A DNA stretch of 64,000 bases from Clostridium_AT stratigraminis (GTDB taxonomy: Bacteria; Bacillota; Clostridia; Clostridiales; Clostridiaceae). Of this stretch, positions 44,328 through 52,909 are shown one piece after another. Numbering within the stretch: position 1 is the first letter of the stretch; each line of letters begins with the position of its first letter. The translations under genes were made by a program, and so were the position numbers. The DNA is taken from NCBI RefSeq assembly GCF_045310675.1, contig NZ_JBJHZZ010000012.1:1-64000 (forward strand), written 5' to 3'. The notes below the pieces were generated by a model. It was not told the DNA's origin. It saw only the letters and a program-made list of their open reading frames with translations, and did not search any database.

Positions 44328-45050
44328 ATGTATTGCCCATTCCTTAATTACAGAACATTATGTCCTATTAAATACCATAGGCTTGATCCCATGTATAAAG
44401 CCGATAATAGCTTTAGAAAACTAGATCCCCCAGTGTCAGTTACAACAACGAATATACAAAATTCAAGTAGTGAAATAAATGAAAATCTTTTAATACCCGT
44501 GTTTCATGGCTCAGCAAATCCTCAAATCCTATCGTATATCAACAATAATGTAAAAAATGATATTCTAGAATTTAAAAATCAGATGGAAGCCGCTGCAAAA
44601 GAGCATGCAAGAGTTTTAAAATTACAGGGAAAGCAACCTGATCCCTTCCAAATTGCCACAACCTATTCAGTAACTTATAATAAAAACTACATCTTAAGTT
44701 TCTCAATTTTTTTTCAGGAATACTTTAGTGGAAAACATAATGATATAAGAACCTCATACAACTATGATCTTAGAACTGGTAACTCTATTAGCCTAGGAGA
44801 TTTGTTCAGGCAAGGAGTTGATTATTTAGCCACATTAAATAAAATTGCTAAGCAGCAGCTTCAAACAAATTATCCGAGTATCGCAGCCAATTTTAAAGGA
44901 ATTGCAAAAGATCAACCCTTCTATTTAGATAATAATGCTCTGGTTATATATCCTAGATTCAACGAAATTGCTCCTGTGGTGTCTGCTATACCTCTTATAA
45001 GGATTCCCTTCACAAATATTAGCAATATTTTAAAACCTCATTTTGTATAA
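44328..45050 (+). CDS. DUF3298/DUF4163 domain protein
   Basis: A 240-residue protein with AAAGGAGG eight bases before the ATG. The first 45 residues are unusual (MYCPFLNYRTLCPIKYHRL), without a clear signal peptide. From about residue 60 the DUF4163 part appears (NPQILSYINNNVKND), then DUF3298 (TSYNYDLRTGNSISLGDLF, and NNALVIYPRFNEIAP). This domain pair is found in RsiV-type anti-sigma factors and in secreted or spore-surface proteins. No membrane anchor is visible, so it is more likely a free protein. It is followed by a good terminator. Confidence 0.82.
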   Translation: MYCPFLNYRTLCPIKYHRLDPMYKADNSFRKLDPPVSVTTTNIQNSSSEINENLLIPVFHGSANPQILSYINNNVKNDILEFKNQMEAAAKEHARVLKLQGKQPDPFQIATTYSVTYNKNYILSFSIFFQEYFSGKHNDIRTSYNYDLRTGNSISLGDLFRQGVDYLATLNKIAKQQLQTNYPSIAANFKGIAKDQPFYLDNNALVIYPRFNEIAPVVSAIPLIRIPFTNISNILKPHFV

Positions 45051-45155
45051 CCAAACTATAAAGCCTCAAATTATAGAGAACTAAATAATTTAAAATAAAA
45101 ATAAGTATACAATATTTAAACATTTATTTACTATCATTGCTGCCTATGACATATT

Positions 45156-45196
45156 TAAAAGCCCTTAATGCAATTAATTGCAATAGGGGCTTTTAA
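45156..45196. terminator. Bidirectional terminator between convergent genes
   Basis: AAAAGCCC pairs with GGGGCTTTT and a second inner stem (TGCAATTAATTGCA) caps it. T and A tracts on each side serve the plus-strand 44328 gene and the minus-strand 45222 gene. Confidence 0.85.
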
Positions 45197-45221
45197 AGTG
45201 GATACTTATTTTAATAGAGCT

Positions 45222-45902
45222 TTAGTAAATAGTAGGAACGGGATTCGCTTCATTTTGTTGCCTTGGTTCAGTTAATAGTACAGCTTCTAAAGGTGGAGAT
45301 TGTCCAAATAGGCCTACAGCGTAAATAGTGTAAAAGGTATCCTCGTTCAGTCTAACATTTGGAACTGTCAAAGCTGTATTATCGGTTCCGGCAACATTTA
45401 CTTTAAAGGTATAGGTTCCTGCTGGAATACATGCATAGTCAGTAATCCCTTTATAAGAAACATTATTAAACACTTTAGTACCATCTGCTAGTAAAATATC
45501 AACTGCCGGTGCGTTTGGAGAAAGATGAACAAATCTTACGCAAGGTCTACCAAATTTTTGACCCATTATAGGTTCAGGGATAGGATATAAGCTAATATTA
45601 GGCAGTGTTCCTATTACAGCCACATTAAATATGCTATTTTCTGGAATACTTACAGTTGTATTGATAACAGGGTTCGTCATATTTCCTGAAGGGTAAACCT
45701 TTATATTATAGGTGCCTGCAGAAACCGGCAAATATTCGGATACTTTCTTATAAGAAAGATTCTTTACAAGCATGTTTCCATTAGCATAAACATCTACAGC
45801 AGGAGCATTAGGAGAAGCATGGAATATTCTAATGTAGGAATTCATTTGTTGAGCTCTGTAATTTTCGTCAATCCTTTTATTATAGTATGGACTGTAGTAC
45901 AT
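45222..45902 (-). CDS. DUF4397 protein with two repeats
   Basis: A 226-residue protein with two DUF4397 domains. Each opens IRIFHASPNAPAVDVYANG or VRFVHLSPNAPAVDILLADG and continues with AGTYNIKVYPSG or AGTYTFKVNVAG. DUF4397 is a beta-sandwich found in extracellular or spore-surface proteins of Bacillota. There is no signal peptide here; it begins MYYSPYYNKRIDENYR, reminiscent of spore-coat associated proteins. Surface location is inference. Confidence 0.88.
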   Translation of the reverse strand: MYYSPYYNKRIDENYRAQQMNSYIRIFHASPNAPAVDVYANGNMLVKNLSYKKVSEYLPVSAGTYNIKVYPSGNMTNPVINTTVSIPENSIFNVAVIGTLPNISLYPIPEPIMGQKFGRPCVRFVHLSPNAPAVDILLADGTKVFNNVSYKGITDYACIPAGTYTFKVNVAGTDNTALTVPNVRLNEDTFYTIYAVGLFGQSPPLEAVLLTEPRQQNEANPVPTIY

Positions 45903-46077
45903 AACCTTTCTCCTTTTTATTTTTAACCAATACCATACTATGAAACAGGTCTCTTAATGTTGATTAGTAAATGGATAATATAAGGAATATAAAACTTGAA
46001 AAATTAAGCCCTCCCAGAAATTAGGAAAGGCAAAAATAGTTAGATATTAAATTATTTGTATAAACCTTAAGGCACCT

Positions 46078-46146
46078 CTACATTTCTTGCTTAAGAAGGT
46101 CAACCTTCTTTTCTATGATTGCTGCTGCAGCTGCACAAGCTGCGAT
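46078..46146 (-). pseudogene. C-terminal remnant of CxxC protein paralogue
   Basis: The minus strand encodes ACAAAAAIIEKKVDLLKQEM then stop, matching the end of the 6732-7091 protein (ACAAAVAIIEKKDNFLK). The DNA match is about four in five. Sequence beyond the cysteine region is unrelated, so only the last 20 codons remain. Confidence 0.7.
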
Positions 46147-46242
46147 GCAGGTCGAAGTGTTTATGATAATAGAGGAATTTTGGTGCTTTAGTAATCTTAT
46201 TATATTAACCTTACCTGGATATACTAATATCCGAGGAGCGTG

Positions 46243-46677
46243 ATGAATATGAATGGAAATACCGAATTATTAAACTTCGTTTTTCAAAACTCACAAATGG
46301 GAGTGGACACAATCAAACAATTGATGGATATAGTTAAAGATGAGAACTTTAAAAAGTATTTAGAGTCTCAATTTAACGAATATAAGCAAATACATTTAGC
46401 CGCCCAAAAAGCACTTAATGAAAATGGGCAAGATGAAAAAGGTATTAACGCATTGGATAAAATAAAAACTTATTTGATGATTAATATGCAAACTATGACC
46501 GATAAAACACCCTCACATATTTCCGAAATGCTAATCATTGGAAGTAACATGGGTATTATTGATGCAGTTAAAAAGCTTAAAAAGTATAAGGACGCAGAAG
46601 AAGATATTATAAAACTGATGGAAAAATTGCTTAAGTTTGAAGAGGATAATGTTCAGCAATTAAAACAGTTTCTCTAA
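46243..46677 (+). CDS. Helical ferritin-like-fold protein, DUF2383-like
   Basis: About 144 residues, entirely helical, with heptad-like helices (NSQMGVDTIKQLMDIVKD, FNEYKQIHLAAQKALNENG, MLIIGSNMGIIDAVKKLKKY). This matches small ferritin-like four-helix proteins of Clostridium, though the metal-binding ExxH pattern is not evident. The start could be GTG 46240, ATG 46243 or ATG 46249; GAGGAG is at 46233-46238. It has a short relic and a terminator directly after it. Confidence 0.7.
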   Translation: MNMNGNTELLNFVFQNSQMGVDTIKQLMDIVKDENFKKYLESQFNEYKQIHLAAQKALNENGQDEKGINALDKIKTYLMINMQTMTDKTPSHISEMLIIGSNMGIIDAVKKLKKYKDAEEDIIKLMEKLLKFEEDNVQQLKQFL

Positions 46678-46679
46678 TA

Positions 46680-46727
46680 TTCACCGTGGAATTCAAGCCC
46701 GGCGTATCGGTGGCTGCGGAAGGATAA
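46680..46727 (+). pseudogene. Recombinase-like C-terminal tail
   Basis: Just after the preceding stop, a 15-codon frame reads FTVEFKPGVSVAAEG then TAA. A related frame at 60559-60606 reads FTVEFNFDVTENVEE, and in both cases the same hairpin follows. Tails of this type end many large serine recombinases of clostridial mobile elements; that assignment is tentative. Confidence 0.45.
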
Positions 46728-46744
46728 CCACAAAAAACGAGTAA

Positions 46745-46778
46745 GGCACTCTATTAAATTGACGTAGGGTGCCATTTT
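46745..46778 (+). terminator. GGCACTCTA hairpin, copy 1
   Basis: GGCACTCTA pairs with TAGGGTGCC (one G-T) around 11 bases and is followed by ATTTTG. Its twin is at 60622-60660. Confidence 0.72.
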
Positions 46779-46781
46779 GCA

Positions 46782-47252
46782 TTAGTTCAATATTGCAATT
46801 CCAATATTCAAATATGTAGCAAAAAGAATCCAAAGCAGATAAGGAATCAACAGATATCCAGCCACTTTATTAATCTTGTAAAACTTTATGGTAGTCATGA
46901 AAACCAAAACATCCAGTATAAGAATAACTAAGACAGATATCCAATGCCACCCTAAGCGGAAAAATACTACCGGCCAGAGGAAATTAACAAACAACTGTAC
47001 CCAATATAAAGTGATTGCTTCTTTGCGATCAAGTGTATCTGGCGATTGATAAATCATATATACTGCAATCCCCATCAGTAGATAAAGTATGGGCCAAATG
47101 ACGCCGAAAATCCATCCCGGCGGCGATAAGGTAGGTTTCACTAGCGATGTATAGATTTGCCCTGTGTTGCCTGAAAACAAGCTGCTTAGAACACCTATTA
47201 GCTCTGTAATAAGTACAATAACAAGAAGTTGGAACCAGTTTATCTTTTTCAT
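46782..47252 (-). CDS. TspO/MBR family protein
   Basis: A 156-residue, five-helix membrane protein with the TspO signatures KPTLSPPGWIFGVIWPILYL near residue 40 and WVQLFVNFLWPVVFF in helix three. TspO proteins bind porphyrins or other aromatic ligands and are linked to stress signalling. GGGGGTGAATG is upstream of its ATG. It follows the SDR gene after a 74-base gap on the same strand, so the two may form an operon. Confidence 0.93.
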   Translation of the reverse strand: MKKINWFQLLVIVLITELIGVLSSLFSGNTGQIYTSLVKPTLSPPGWIFGVIWPILYLLMGIAVYMIYQSPDTLDRKEAITLYWVQLFVNFLWPVVFFRLGWHWISVLVILILDVLVFMTTIKFYKINKVAGYLLIPYLLWILFATYLNIGIAILN

Positions 47253-47326
47253 TTAAAACATTCACCCCCGTATTATTATATGCGGGTTGTGCTTCGCTTA
47301 TTTGTTTGGTTATTAGGTCTCTATTT

Positions 47327-48115
47327 CTAAATCAGCCTGTTCTTGCGCAAGCCTGCAGTCATAAACCGCCATGCCGCCTTTCTATTTGTTAACCAAGCTA
47401 TTTGAGCGTCATTTTTGGTGTTCCTAAGTATTCTTGGTATGAAGAATTTTGCAACCGTTTCAGGTTTGTCTGCCAATATATTAAACAATTTTTTAAACTT
47501 TTCATCCGAGATGACTTCTGACTGTTCTCCGTCCGGTGTTTTTGTGATGAAATCAGTGAGCATCATGCCCGGAGATAAACGCCCAGCTATTACACCTGTT
47601 CCATCCAGTTCCTTTGCAAGCCCTTTCATAAAGTACGTTAATGCATGCTTGGTAGTACCGTATAGTATTGTTTTGAGCTGTATCATGTTGTTTGAGCCAA
47701 GGCCCTCCATGCTGTATATCGCACCATGCCCCTGTTTTAGCATTCCCGTTGCAGCAATCTGTGAACCGTAAATCATGCCGATAATATTGGTTTGAATAAT
47801 GTTCTCAGTGTAAGTTTCACCCGTTTCCCAAGAAAACTTGTGTGGCGTGTTTTGCCCGGCGTTATTAATCCATATATCTATTGAGTTCCACTGCACCAAA
47901 GAAGCGTTCCATAGATTTTGCAGGCTTCCCTTTTTCTGGACGTTGCATGGAACATAGATATATTTTCCCTTATAAAGAGACAGTGAAGCGCTGGTGTCCT
48001 TAGGTAATGCTTCACCCCTGCCTGCTAGCGTAACATTACACCCGGCTCTCAGAAACTCCATTGCCATAGAAAGCCCAATACCACGTGTACTACCAGTTAT
48101 TACTACATTTTTCAT
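47327..48115 (-). CDS. Short-chain dehydrogenase/reductase
   Basis: A 262-residue classical SDR. TGSTRGIGLSMAMEF is the Rossmann glycine motif, NNAGQNTPHKF the NNAG motif, and YGTTKHAL gives the YxxxK active site; the expected catalytic Ser region reads SMEGLGS. It should reduce or oxidise a carbonyl with NAD(P)H. AAAGGAGG is five bases from the ATG and lies within the 3' end of the flavodoxin relic, so they were likely co-transcribed. Confidence 0.9.
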   Translation of the reverse strand: MKNVVITGSTRGIGLSMAMEFLRAGCNVTLAGRGEALPKDTSASLSLYKGKYIYVPCNVQKKGSLQNLWNASLVQWNSIDIWINNAGQNTPHKFSWETGETYTENIIQTNIIGMIYGSQIAATGMLKQGHGAIYSMEGLGSNNMIQLKTILYGTTKHALTYFMKGLAKELDGTGVIAGRLSPGMMLTDFITKTPDGEQSEVISDEKFKKLFNILADKPETVAKFFIPRILRNTKNDAQIAWLTNRKAAWRFMTAGLRKNRLI

Positions 48116-48128
48116 AAAAAGACCTCCT

Positions 48129-48613
48129 TTACCTTGTGTTCAGCCATTCCAGAACAGACTTGAGATTTTCCCCTTTCACTCCGTCAAAACCATTTTCAAT
48201 AATAGAGATGGCTTCTTCGAGCTTTTCATCTTTGTCCTTGCGGCTTTAAGCATCTTTAAAAACATGGACAGCATGATTTTATTCATACCTTTTAACTCTT
48301 TTAAAGGGAAACATCCGCCACGCAGATAGAAAAATGGTATGACCTTAATCCTATTCTTTGCGATAACCGCTTCGGTATTGGGCTCAGCGGTTCGTCCGGT
48401 GCCCGATCCACATATAGCTTTAACGTTATATTTTCGCAGTTTATCAAGACCCTGTATCTTCCCGACTTTCATCCAGCCGAGAAAAATAATTTCTTCGTCT
48501 TGACTAACCTTTGATAATTCTTTTACCCTAAAAACCTTTAGTCCCGTCTTTGCAGCGAGCATATCGGCATACCTCTTTGTAAAACCTGTTTTTGATTCAT
48601 AAACAATTAACAT
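48129..48613 (-). pseudogene. Flavodoxin-domain protein with C-terminal frameshift
   Basis: The first 120 residues are a flavodoxin-domain protein: MLIVYESKTGFTKRYADML is the FMN phosphate loop and GWMKVGKIQGLDKLRKY follows. Near 48241 the frame breaks. The annotated frame gives an unlikely basic end (TKMKSSKKPSLLLKMVLTE), while restoring one A gives KDKDEKLEEAISIIENGF and ends VLEWLNTR at 48129, just before the SDR gene. The second ending fits codon use and gene spacing better. Either a true frameshift or a missed A in sequencing. The FMN-binding half is intact in either reading. Confidence 0.72.
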
Positions 48614-48708
48614 TTTATCTTAGACCTCCTTTAATTAAAATTATTCGCTACATCCAATCTGCTCTCTCGCCGCAAAAAACAATAAGAAAATTACAAACTA
48701 ACTTAAAT

Positions 48709-51507
48709 TTAAGTATTTTCTATTGTATATACTGACATTTTAACTACCTTATTAAGCATTTCAATTAATTTTTCTTTTTCACCACTCTCATTGGTAGCTA
48801 TTCTTAATATGGGTAAATTTACTTTCTCTAATATTTCATCCTTTAATTTATCTCTAACTAACTGTTTCTCATTATTTCTATGAAATTCATGACCATCAAC
48901 CTCAACTGCAAGCACTGGTTCCTTATCTTGTTTATTGAATATTAGAAAATCCACGTGTGACCAAGGATTTTGTGCAAAGTTACATTCATCACTGCTTAAT
49001 CTTGAAGTGTCCTTAACTATTGAGTTTAAAGGTACATGTATAACACATTTAAATGAGCTGAATTCAGAAAGACTCAACGCATCATCTATAACTCTGTACA
49101 TTAAATTTTCAGACTGATATTCAGAAACATGCTTTTTTGAGTTCATATATTTTAAAAGTTTCCCAGAGTATTCACTATAGAGTAAATCAAATACGGATAT
49201 TTTTTGGCTTTCAATTATTGCATTATCAAAGGAATTATATTCTATATATCTAATAAGATCTCCAATATTAGTCCCATGCTGCTTAAATACCTTATTAGAA
49301 GTTACTACAATAAATTCTTTAACAGCACGAGAAACTGCTACATTTATAAGATTTGCATCATCAATAAAAGGATTAATATCATTTGCCACAGTTGTAAAAA
49401 TAATAGTATCTTTTTCCCTACCCTGAAATTTATGAACTGTATCTACTTCTAATTCTTCCTTTCCTATAAGTCTATTAGTTTCATTAACCTGATTTCTGTA
49501 AGGGCAAATAATACCAATCTTACTTGGATCCTTATATGTATTCTTGTTTTTGCTTAAAATCTCATCTTTAATGACTTCTATTTGCCTTAGATTATACCAA
49601 CCCTTTTGATTACCAATATCTATTCTGCGAGCATGATTTCCTGGAGCAGTTTTATAAAGTTTTAAAGGAGTATCTTCTGGAGTTTCCTCTGTCATAACAA
49701 TAAGTTCATTGTTATAAAACTTCTCGTTACAAAAGCCTATTATTTTGGGATGGCATCTATAATGCTCACTAAGCAAAGTTTTCGGCAATGCTTCCTTATA
49801 TAGCTTCATTAGGGAAGCTATTATGCTGTGCTCACTATAATTATATACATTAGGTATATTAGCTTTATAAAAATGCTCATCACTTATCTTTTCAAGTTCT
49901 GAGGGCACAATTTGAGGCAGCTGCTTTACATCGCCAACTATAACAACATTTTTACAGCAGGCTAGTGCTAAAGAGGCAGTAACCAAATCTACCTGTGAGG
50001 ACTCATCAATTATTATATAATCAAACAAGTAGTTTTCTGTAACACTATTTAGTATTGAATGAGTAGTACTTAATATAACTGGATACTCATTTATAAATTC
50101 TTTAAACCTAGCTTTATAGCTTTTGATTGTAAAATTCTCTCTATTTTTTATTGAATATTTGTTAAATAAGGCTGCTTTAAAAAGCTTTGCCGATATATCT
50201 GTATACTTTTCCATAAGTTCTTTAAAACTTTTACCCTCAAGTCTTAATTCTAAAAGTGCTATTCTCTTCTTTCTTTCATCAATGGCACTTATATAATAAT
50301 CTCTTTTAAGTGAGGAAATTATATTTGTCATATTATTTTCATAAAGCTTAAATTTATAAATACCATACTTATAAATCAAGTAAACCCTAGTTAATATCTT
50401 TCTATTACTATTTATATCTATAGTTTTTTCTAAGTATGTAAGAAATTCCAATATTGACTGAGTAGTCCACCTTCTATGAAAAGAAAACCGTGAAGCTGGA
50501 ATGTAACTATCATTAAAATTATTTTCAAAATAGCTTTGTTCTACTTCTAGTTTTGAAAGTTCTTCTTTAAGCTTTGCAATTTCGTTTTGTTTTTCTAAAA
50601 GATCATTTAAAGTCATTGAAGTAGTATTAAGTTGCTCTGATAGAGTTTTTACTTTCTCCTTCTCTATATACCAGTTTTCAATATTAGGAATTTTACTTTG
50701 TTTATTTTCAAAAAAGTCAGCTTTATTTTTTGTATTACCAAGTAAGGAAGTTATAAAGCCATAGCCATTCTTCTCCAGCTTCTCCTGGACATTGGAGGTT
50801 GCAGAATTATTACCCGATACTATACCAACAGTTTTTCCTTTAGCTACAGCATTTGCAATAATGTTTAATATAGTTTGTGTCTTACCTGTTCCCGGCGGTC
50901 CTTCTATGATACTTATTGAATTCTCTAAGGCAGTTATTACAGCTTTCTTTTGACTAAGGTTGAATCCAAAAGGAAATATAAGGGTATCCTTAAAGCTTTT
51001 CTTTCTAATATCCTCTCTTGATAAGTAAGCAGCAAGCACACTTTTTTCACTTATTTTAGATATTTTTCCATACTGCTCAGCAAGCATGGTTCTGCCATCT
51101 TCCATAACACTTACATATGAAGACAGCTCTTTTAAATAGTTAAATATAATCTTAGGCTGTTTATCATTAAGACAGGAATTTTCAAAACTTACCTTTGATT
51201 TATGATAAGCTTCTGATCTACCGCTTTCCTCAATTACTTTTATATACTCTCCAAAATCAAGTACTTTTGAAGAACTCTTTATTGGAAAACCCTCTATCAA
51301 TAAAATCCTTTGTTCTAAGTTAATTAATTTGGGATCTTTAAGAATACGTATATTTACAGATTTGTAGTTATAGGTTTTATTTGAAGATGTGAAAGTTACT
51401 GCTACTTGAGAATTTAAAAAATTAAGATTTCCTATTTCAGAGGTCTTATCTTCAAATTGGTTGGTTTTATTGTTTTTTATTAGGATTAAAGTGTTTTCAG
51501 TGTTCAT
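48709..51507 (-). CDS. SF1 (DNA2/NAM7-like) helicase with C-terminal nuclease domain
   Basis: A 932-residue protein. Helicase motifs are complete: Walker A IIEGPPGTGKTQTI, motif II DYIIIDESSQVD, motif III VIVGDVKQLPQIV, motif IV LSEHYRCHPKI, motif V VHKFQGREKDTII and motif VI NVAVSRAVKEFI. A helical insert follows motif I. The C-terminus (SHVDFLIFNKQDKEPVLAVE, then VDGHEFHRNN) matches the DUF2726/PD-(D/E)XK nuclease type. The combination predicts ATP-driven unwinding plus cleavage of nucleic acid, frequent in defence loci. It marks the left edge of the island. AGGAGCC precedes ATG. Confidence 0.88.
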   Translation of the reverse strand: MNTENTLILIKNNKTNQFEDKTSEIGNLNFLNSQVAVTFTSSNKTYNYKSVNIRILKDPKLINLEQRILLIEGFPIKSSSKVLDFGEYIKVIEESGRSEAYHKSKVSFENSCLNDKQPKIIFNYLKELSSYVSVMEDGRTMLAEQYGKISKISEKSVLAAYLSREDIRKKSFKDTLIFPFGFNLSQKKAVITALENSISIIEGPPGTGKTQTILNIIANAVAKGKTVGIVSGNNSATSNVQEKLEKNGYGFITSLLGNTKNKADFFENKQSKIPNIENWYIEKEKVKTLSEQLNTTSMTLNDLLEKQNEIAKLKEELSKLEVEQSYFENNFNDSYIPASRFSFHRRWTTQSILEFLTYLEKTIDINSNRKILTRVYLIYKYGIYKFKLYENNMTNIISSLKRDYYISAIDERKKRIALLELRLEGKSFKELMEKYTDISAKLFKAALFNKYSIKNRENFTIKSYKARFKEFINEYPVILSTTHSILNSVTENYLFDYIIIDESSQVDLVTASLALACCKNVVIVGDVKQLPQIVPSELEKISDEHFYKANIPNVYNYSEHSIIASLMKLYKEALPKTLLSEHYRCHPKIIGFCNEKFYNNELIVMTEETPEDTPLKLYKTAPGNHARRIDIGNQKGWYNLRQIEVIKDEILSKNKNTYKDPSKIGIICPYRNQVNETNRLIGKEELEVDTVHKFQGREKDTIIFTTVANDINPFIDDANLINVAVSRAVKEFIVVTSNKVFKQHGTNIGDLIRYIEYNSFDNAIIESQKISVFDLLYSEYSGKLLKYMNSKKHVSEYQSENLMYRVIDDALSLSEFSSFKCVIHVPLNSIVKDTSRLSSDECNFAQNPWSHVDFLIFNKQDKEPVLAVEVDGHEFHRNNEKQLVRDKLKDEILEKVNLPILRIATNESGEKEKLIEMLNKVVKMSVYTIENT

Positions 51508-51802
51508 TTTTGGCTCCTAATTATACATAATTAATATTATATATTTATATTCTTCACATATATGTAATTTCCTTCAATTAAATACAAAGTTATGTAAGTT
51601 ACCGCTGTTTATGTTAATTAAAACACTTTTGAGGTTAGATAATTAAAAGGGGTATCTATCGAACTTAAGTGTCAAAAAATCTCCGAGTAGGCCTTAAAAG
51701 TTTTATCTAAAAAGTAATTCCCACTATAAAATAAATTTTAATTATTAAATCTATGGTAAAAATTACTAGTATTTTAAAATTCATATTGTTTAAGATAATA
51801 TC

Positions 51803-52190
51803 AGAAAGTAAATAAAGATTATAACAAAATATATAAATGCTCCTGGAGCTTTTATATGTGGGAGCATATGTATCAATAATTCTTAGGAATAAGAATATTT
51901 ATACATATGTTAAGATTCTATATAGTTAGGAAAAGTATTATTATGGTCGAAGCTAAAGCTTTTATCATAATAATATTCCAACTTATTATATTGGGTCGAA
52001 ATAACATCATATAAGGTGTTGTAATGATGTATTATAGCCGTGAGGTTATAACATGTCGTGTAAATATGTTATATGGTGGAGCAAACCATTATTATAGGTA
52101 GTGATTTGTGTGTATATAGTCGAAAGATTATATACATATGATAAATTATTTATATTAGTGCTAGCATAATCTTTACTTACTTTTTTTATA
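51803..52190 (+). ncRNA. Large structured RNA of unknown class
   Basis: No protein is encoded in this stretch. Bases 51803-51822 pair with 52166-52185 to give a 20-position terminal helix (one mismatch, one G-U), directly followed by U's to 52187. Inside are hairpins: 51837-51843/51861-51867; 51868-51873/51901-51906 with an inner six-pair stem; 51936-51945/51966-51975 (ten pairs); 51977-51981/51991-51995; 52004-52010/52024-52030; 52032-52039/52044-52051 with a GUGA tetraloop; 52052-52056/52066-52070; 52073-52077/52085-52089; and 52111-52121/52126-52136 with a GAAA tetraloop on ten or more pairs. Two GNRA loops and the closing helix argue for a folded RNA. A weak TAAGATAAT -10 box is at 51791-51799. 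Upstream, 51508-51802 is AT-rich with no clear gene. Confidence 0.72.
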
Positions 52191-52242
52191 ATGCAATTAA
52201 TGAAAGCACTACTCTATGTTTCGAAAAACTAGAATACTTAAT

Positions 52243-52276
52243 AACGCCAATAATTTCAAGAAAAATCATTGGCGTT
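52243..52276 (-). terminator. Terminator after 52325-52909
   Basis: AACGCCAAT pairs with ATTGGCGTT; the inner loop has 16 bases. It lies about 50 bases past the stop codon. Confidence 0.75.
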
Positions 52277-52324
52277 TTCTATACAATAAAATACCTATAC
52301 ATATTTAGATTAATCTATACGTTT

Positions 52325-52909
52325 TTATTCTCCGCCTCCTGGAAACTTATATTCATAAACTACTTTATTATCTTTGTCCATTCCAATAATTTTAGTAAAA
52401 GTAGATTGCCCACTATTACTATCAAACCAAGAGAATATAAACATATTATTCTTATCTAGCTGATATTCAAGGGATTCTGTCGTATTGCCTTTCTTAACTT
52501 GAAGGCTAACTTTAGTAATATTTATATCATTGACATATCCATATAAGTTCCATAGAAATTTATTGTCTTTTACTGCAGCACCGCTCCAAGTGTAAGTAAT
52601 CTTTTCATTAAAATTAATAGGAGTTCCTGCAACACTACCTCCTGCAAATTTCCATGTAATTAAATTTCGTTCAAAAGCCTGAGCGGAAAACCAATTTTTA
52701 TATTTAGCTAAATAAATTTTTACATTGTCTTTATTTAATTCTTTAATTATTTCAGAAGGTCCATAATTCATTGTTCTTTCAGAGTTTTTAAAAGCCTGAA
52801 GAGGAGTAAAACTTTTATAGTTTAGTACATAATAATAACAACAGGCCACTACTAAAATGACTGCTACTATCCATTCAATTATAGCTTTGGACTTTTCATT
52901 TAATTTCAT
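52325..52909 (-). CDS. Membrane-anchored hypothetical protein
   Basis: A 194-residue protein with one N-terminal hydrophobic segment (about residues 10-28) and an outside domain of beta-rich sequence (KITYTWSGAAVKDNKFLWNL, LYGYVNDINITKVSLQVKKG). It is not recognised. Its ATG overlaps the stop of the upstream gene (TAATG), with AAAGGGGG upstream. The pair looks like two membrane proteins working together, possibly a sensor or a cell-envelope factor. Confidence 0.62.
   Translation of the reverse strand: MKLNEKSKAIIEWIVAVILVVACCYYYVLNYKSFTPLQAFKNSERTMNYGPSEIIKELNKDNVKIYLAKYKNWFSAQAFERNLITWKFAGGSVAGTPINFNEKITYTWSGAAVKDNKFLWNLYGYVNDINITKVSLQVKKGNTTESLEYQLDKNNMFIFSWFDSNSGQSTFTKIIGMDKDNKVVYEYKFPGGGE

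Noticed and set aside
47029..47265. 78-codon frame overlapping TspO
   Set aside because: Shadow of the TspO gene, which carries the family motifs; composition is not protein-like.
51900..52140. CRISPR array
   Set aside because: The repeated short stems differ in sequence from one another and there is no constant repeat or spacer length; a folded RNA explains them better.
51806..52182. RNase P RNA, tmRNA or 6S RNA
   Set aside because: I looked for the conserved RNase P core, a CCA end with tRNA-like fold, and the single long bubble helix of 6S; none is present.
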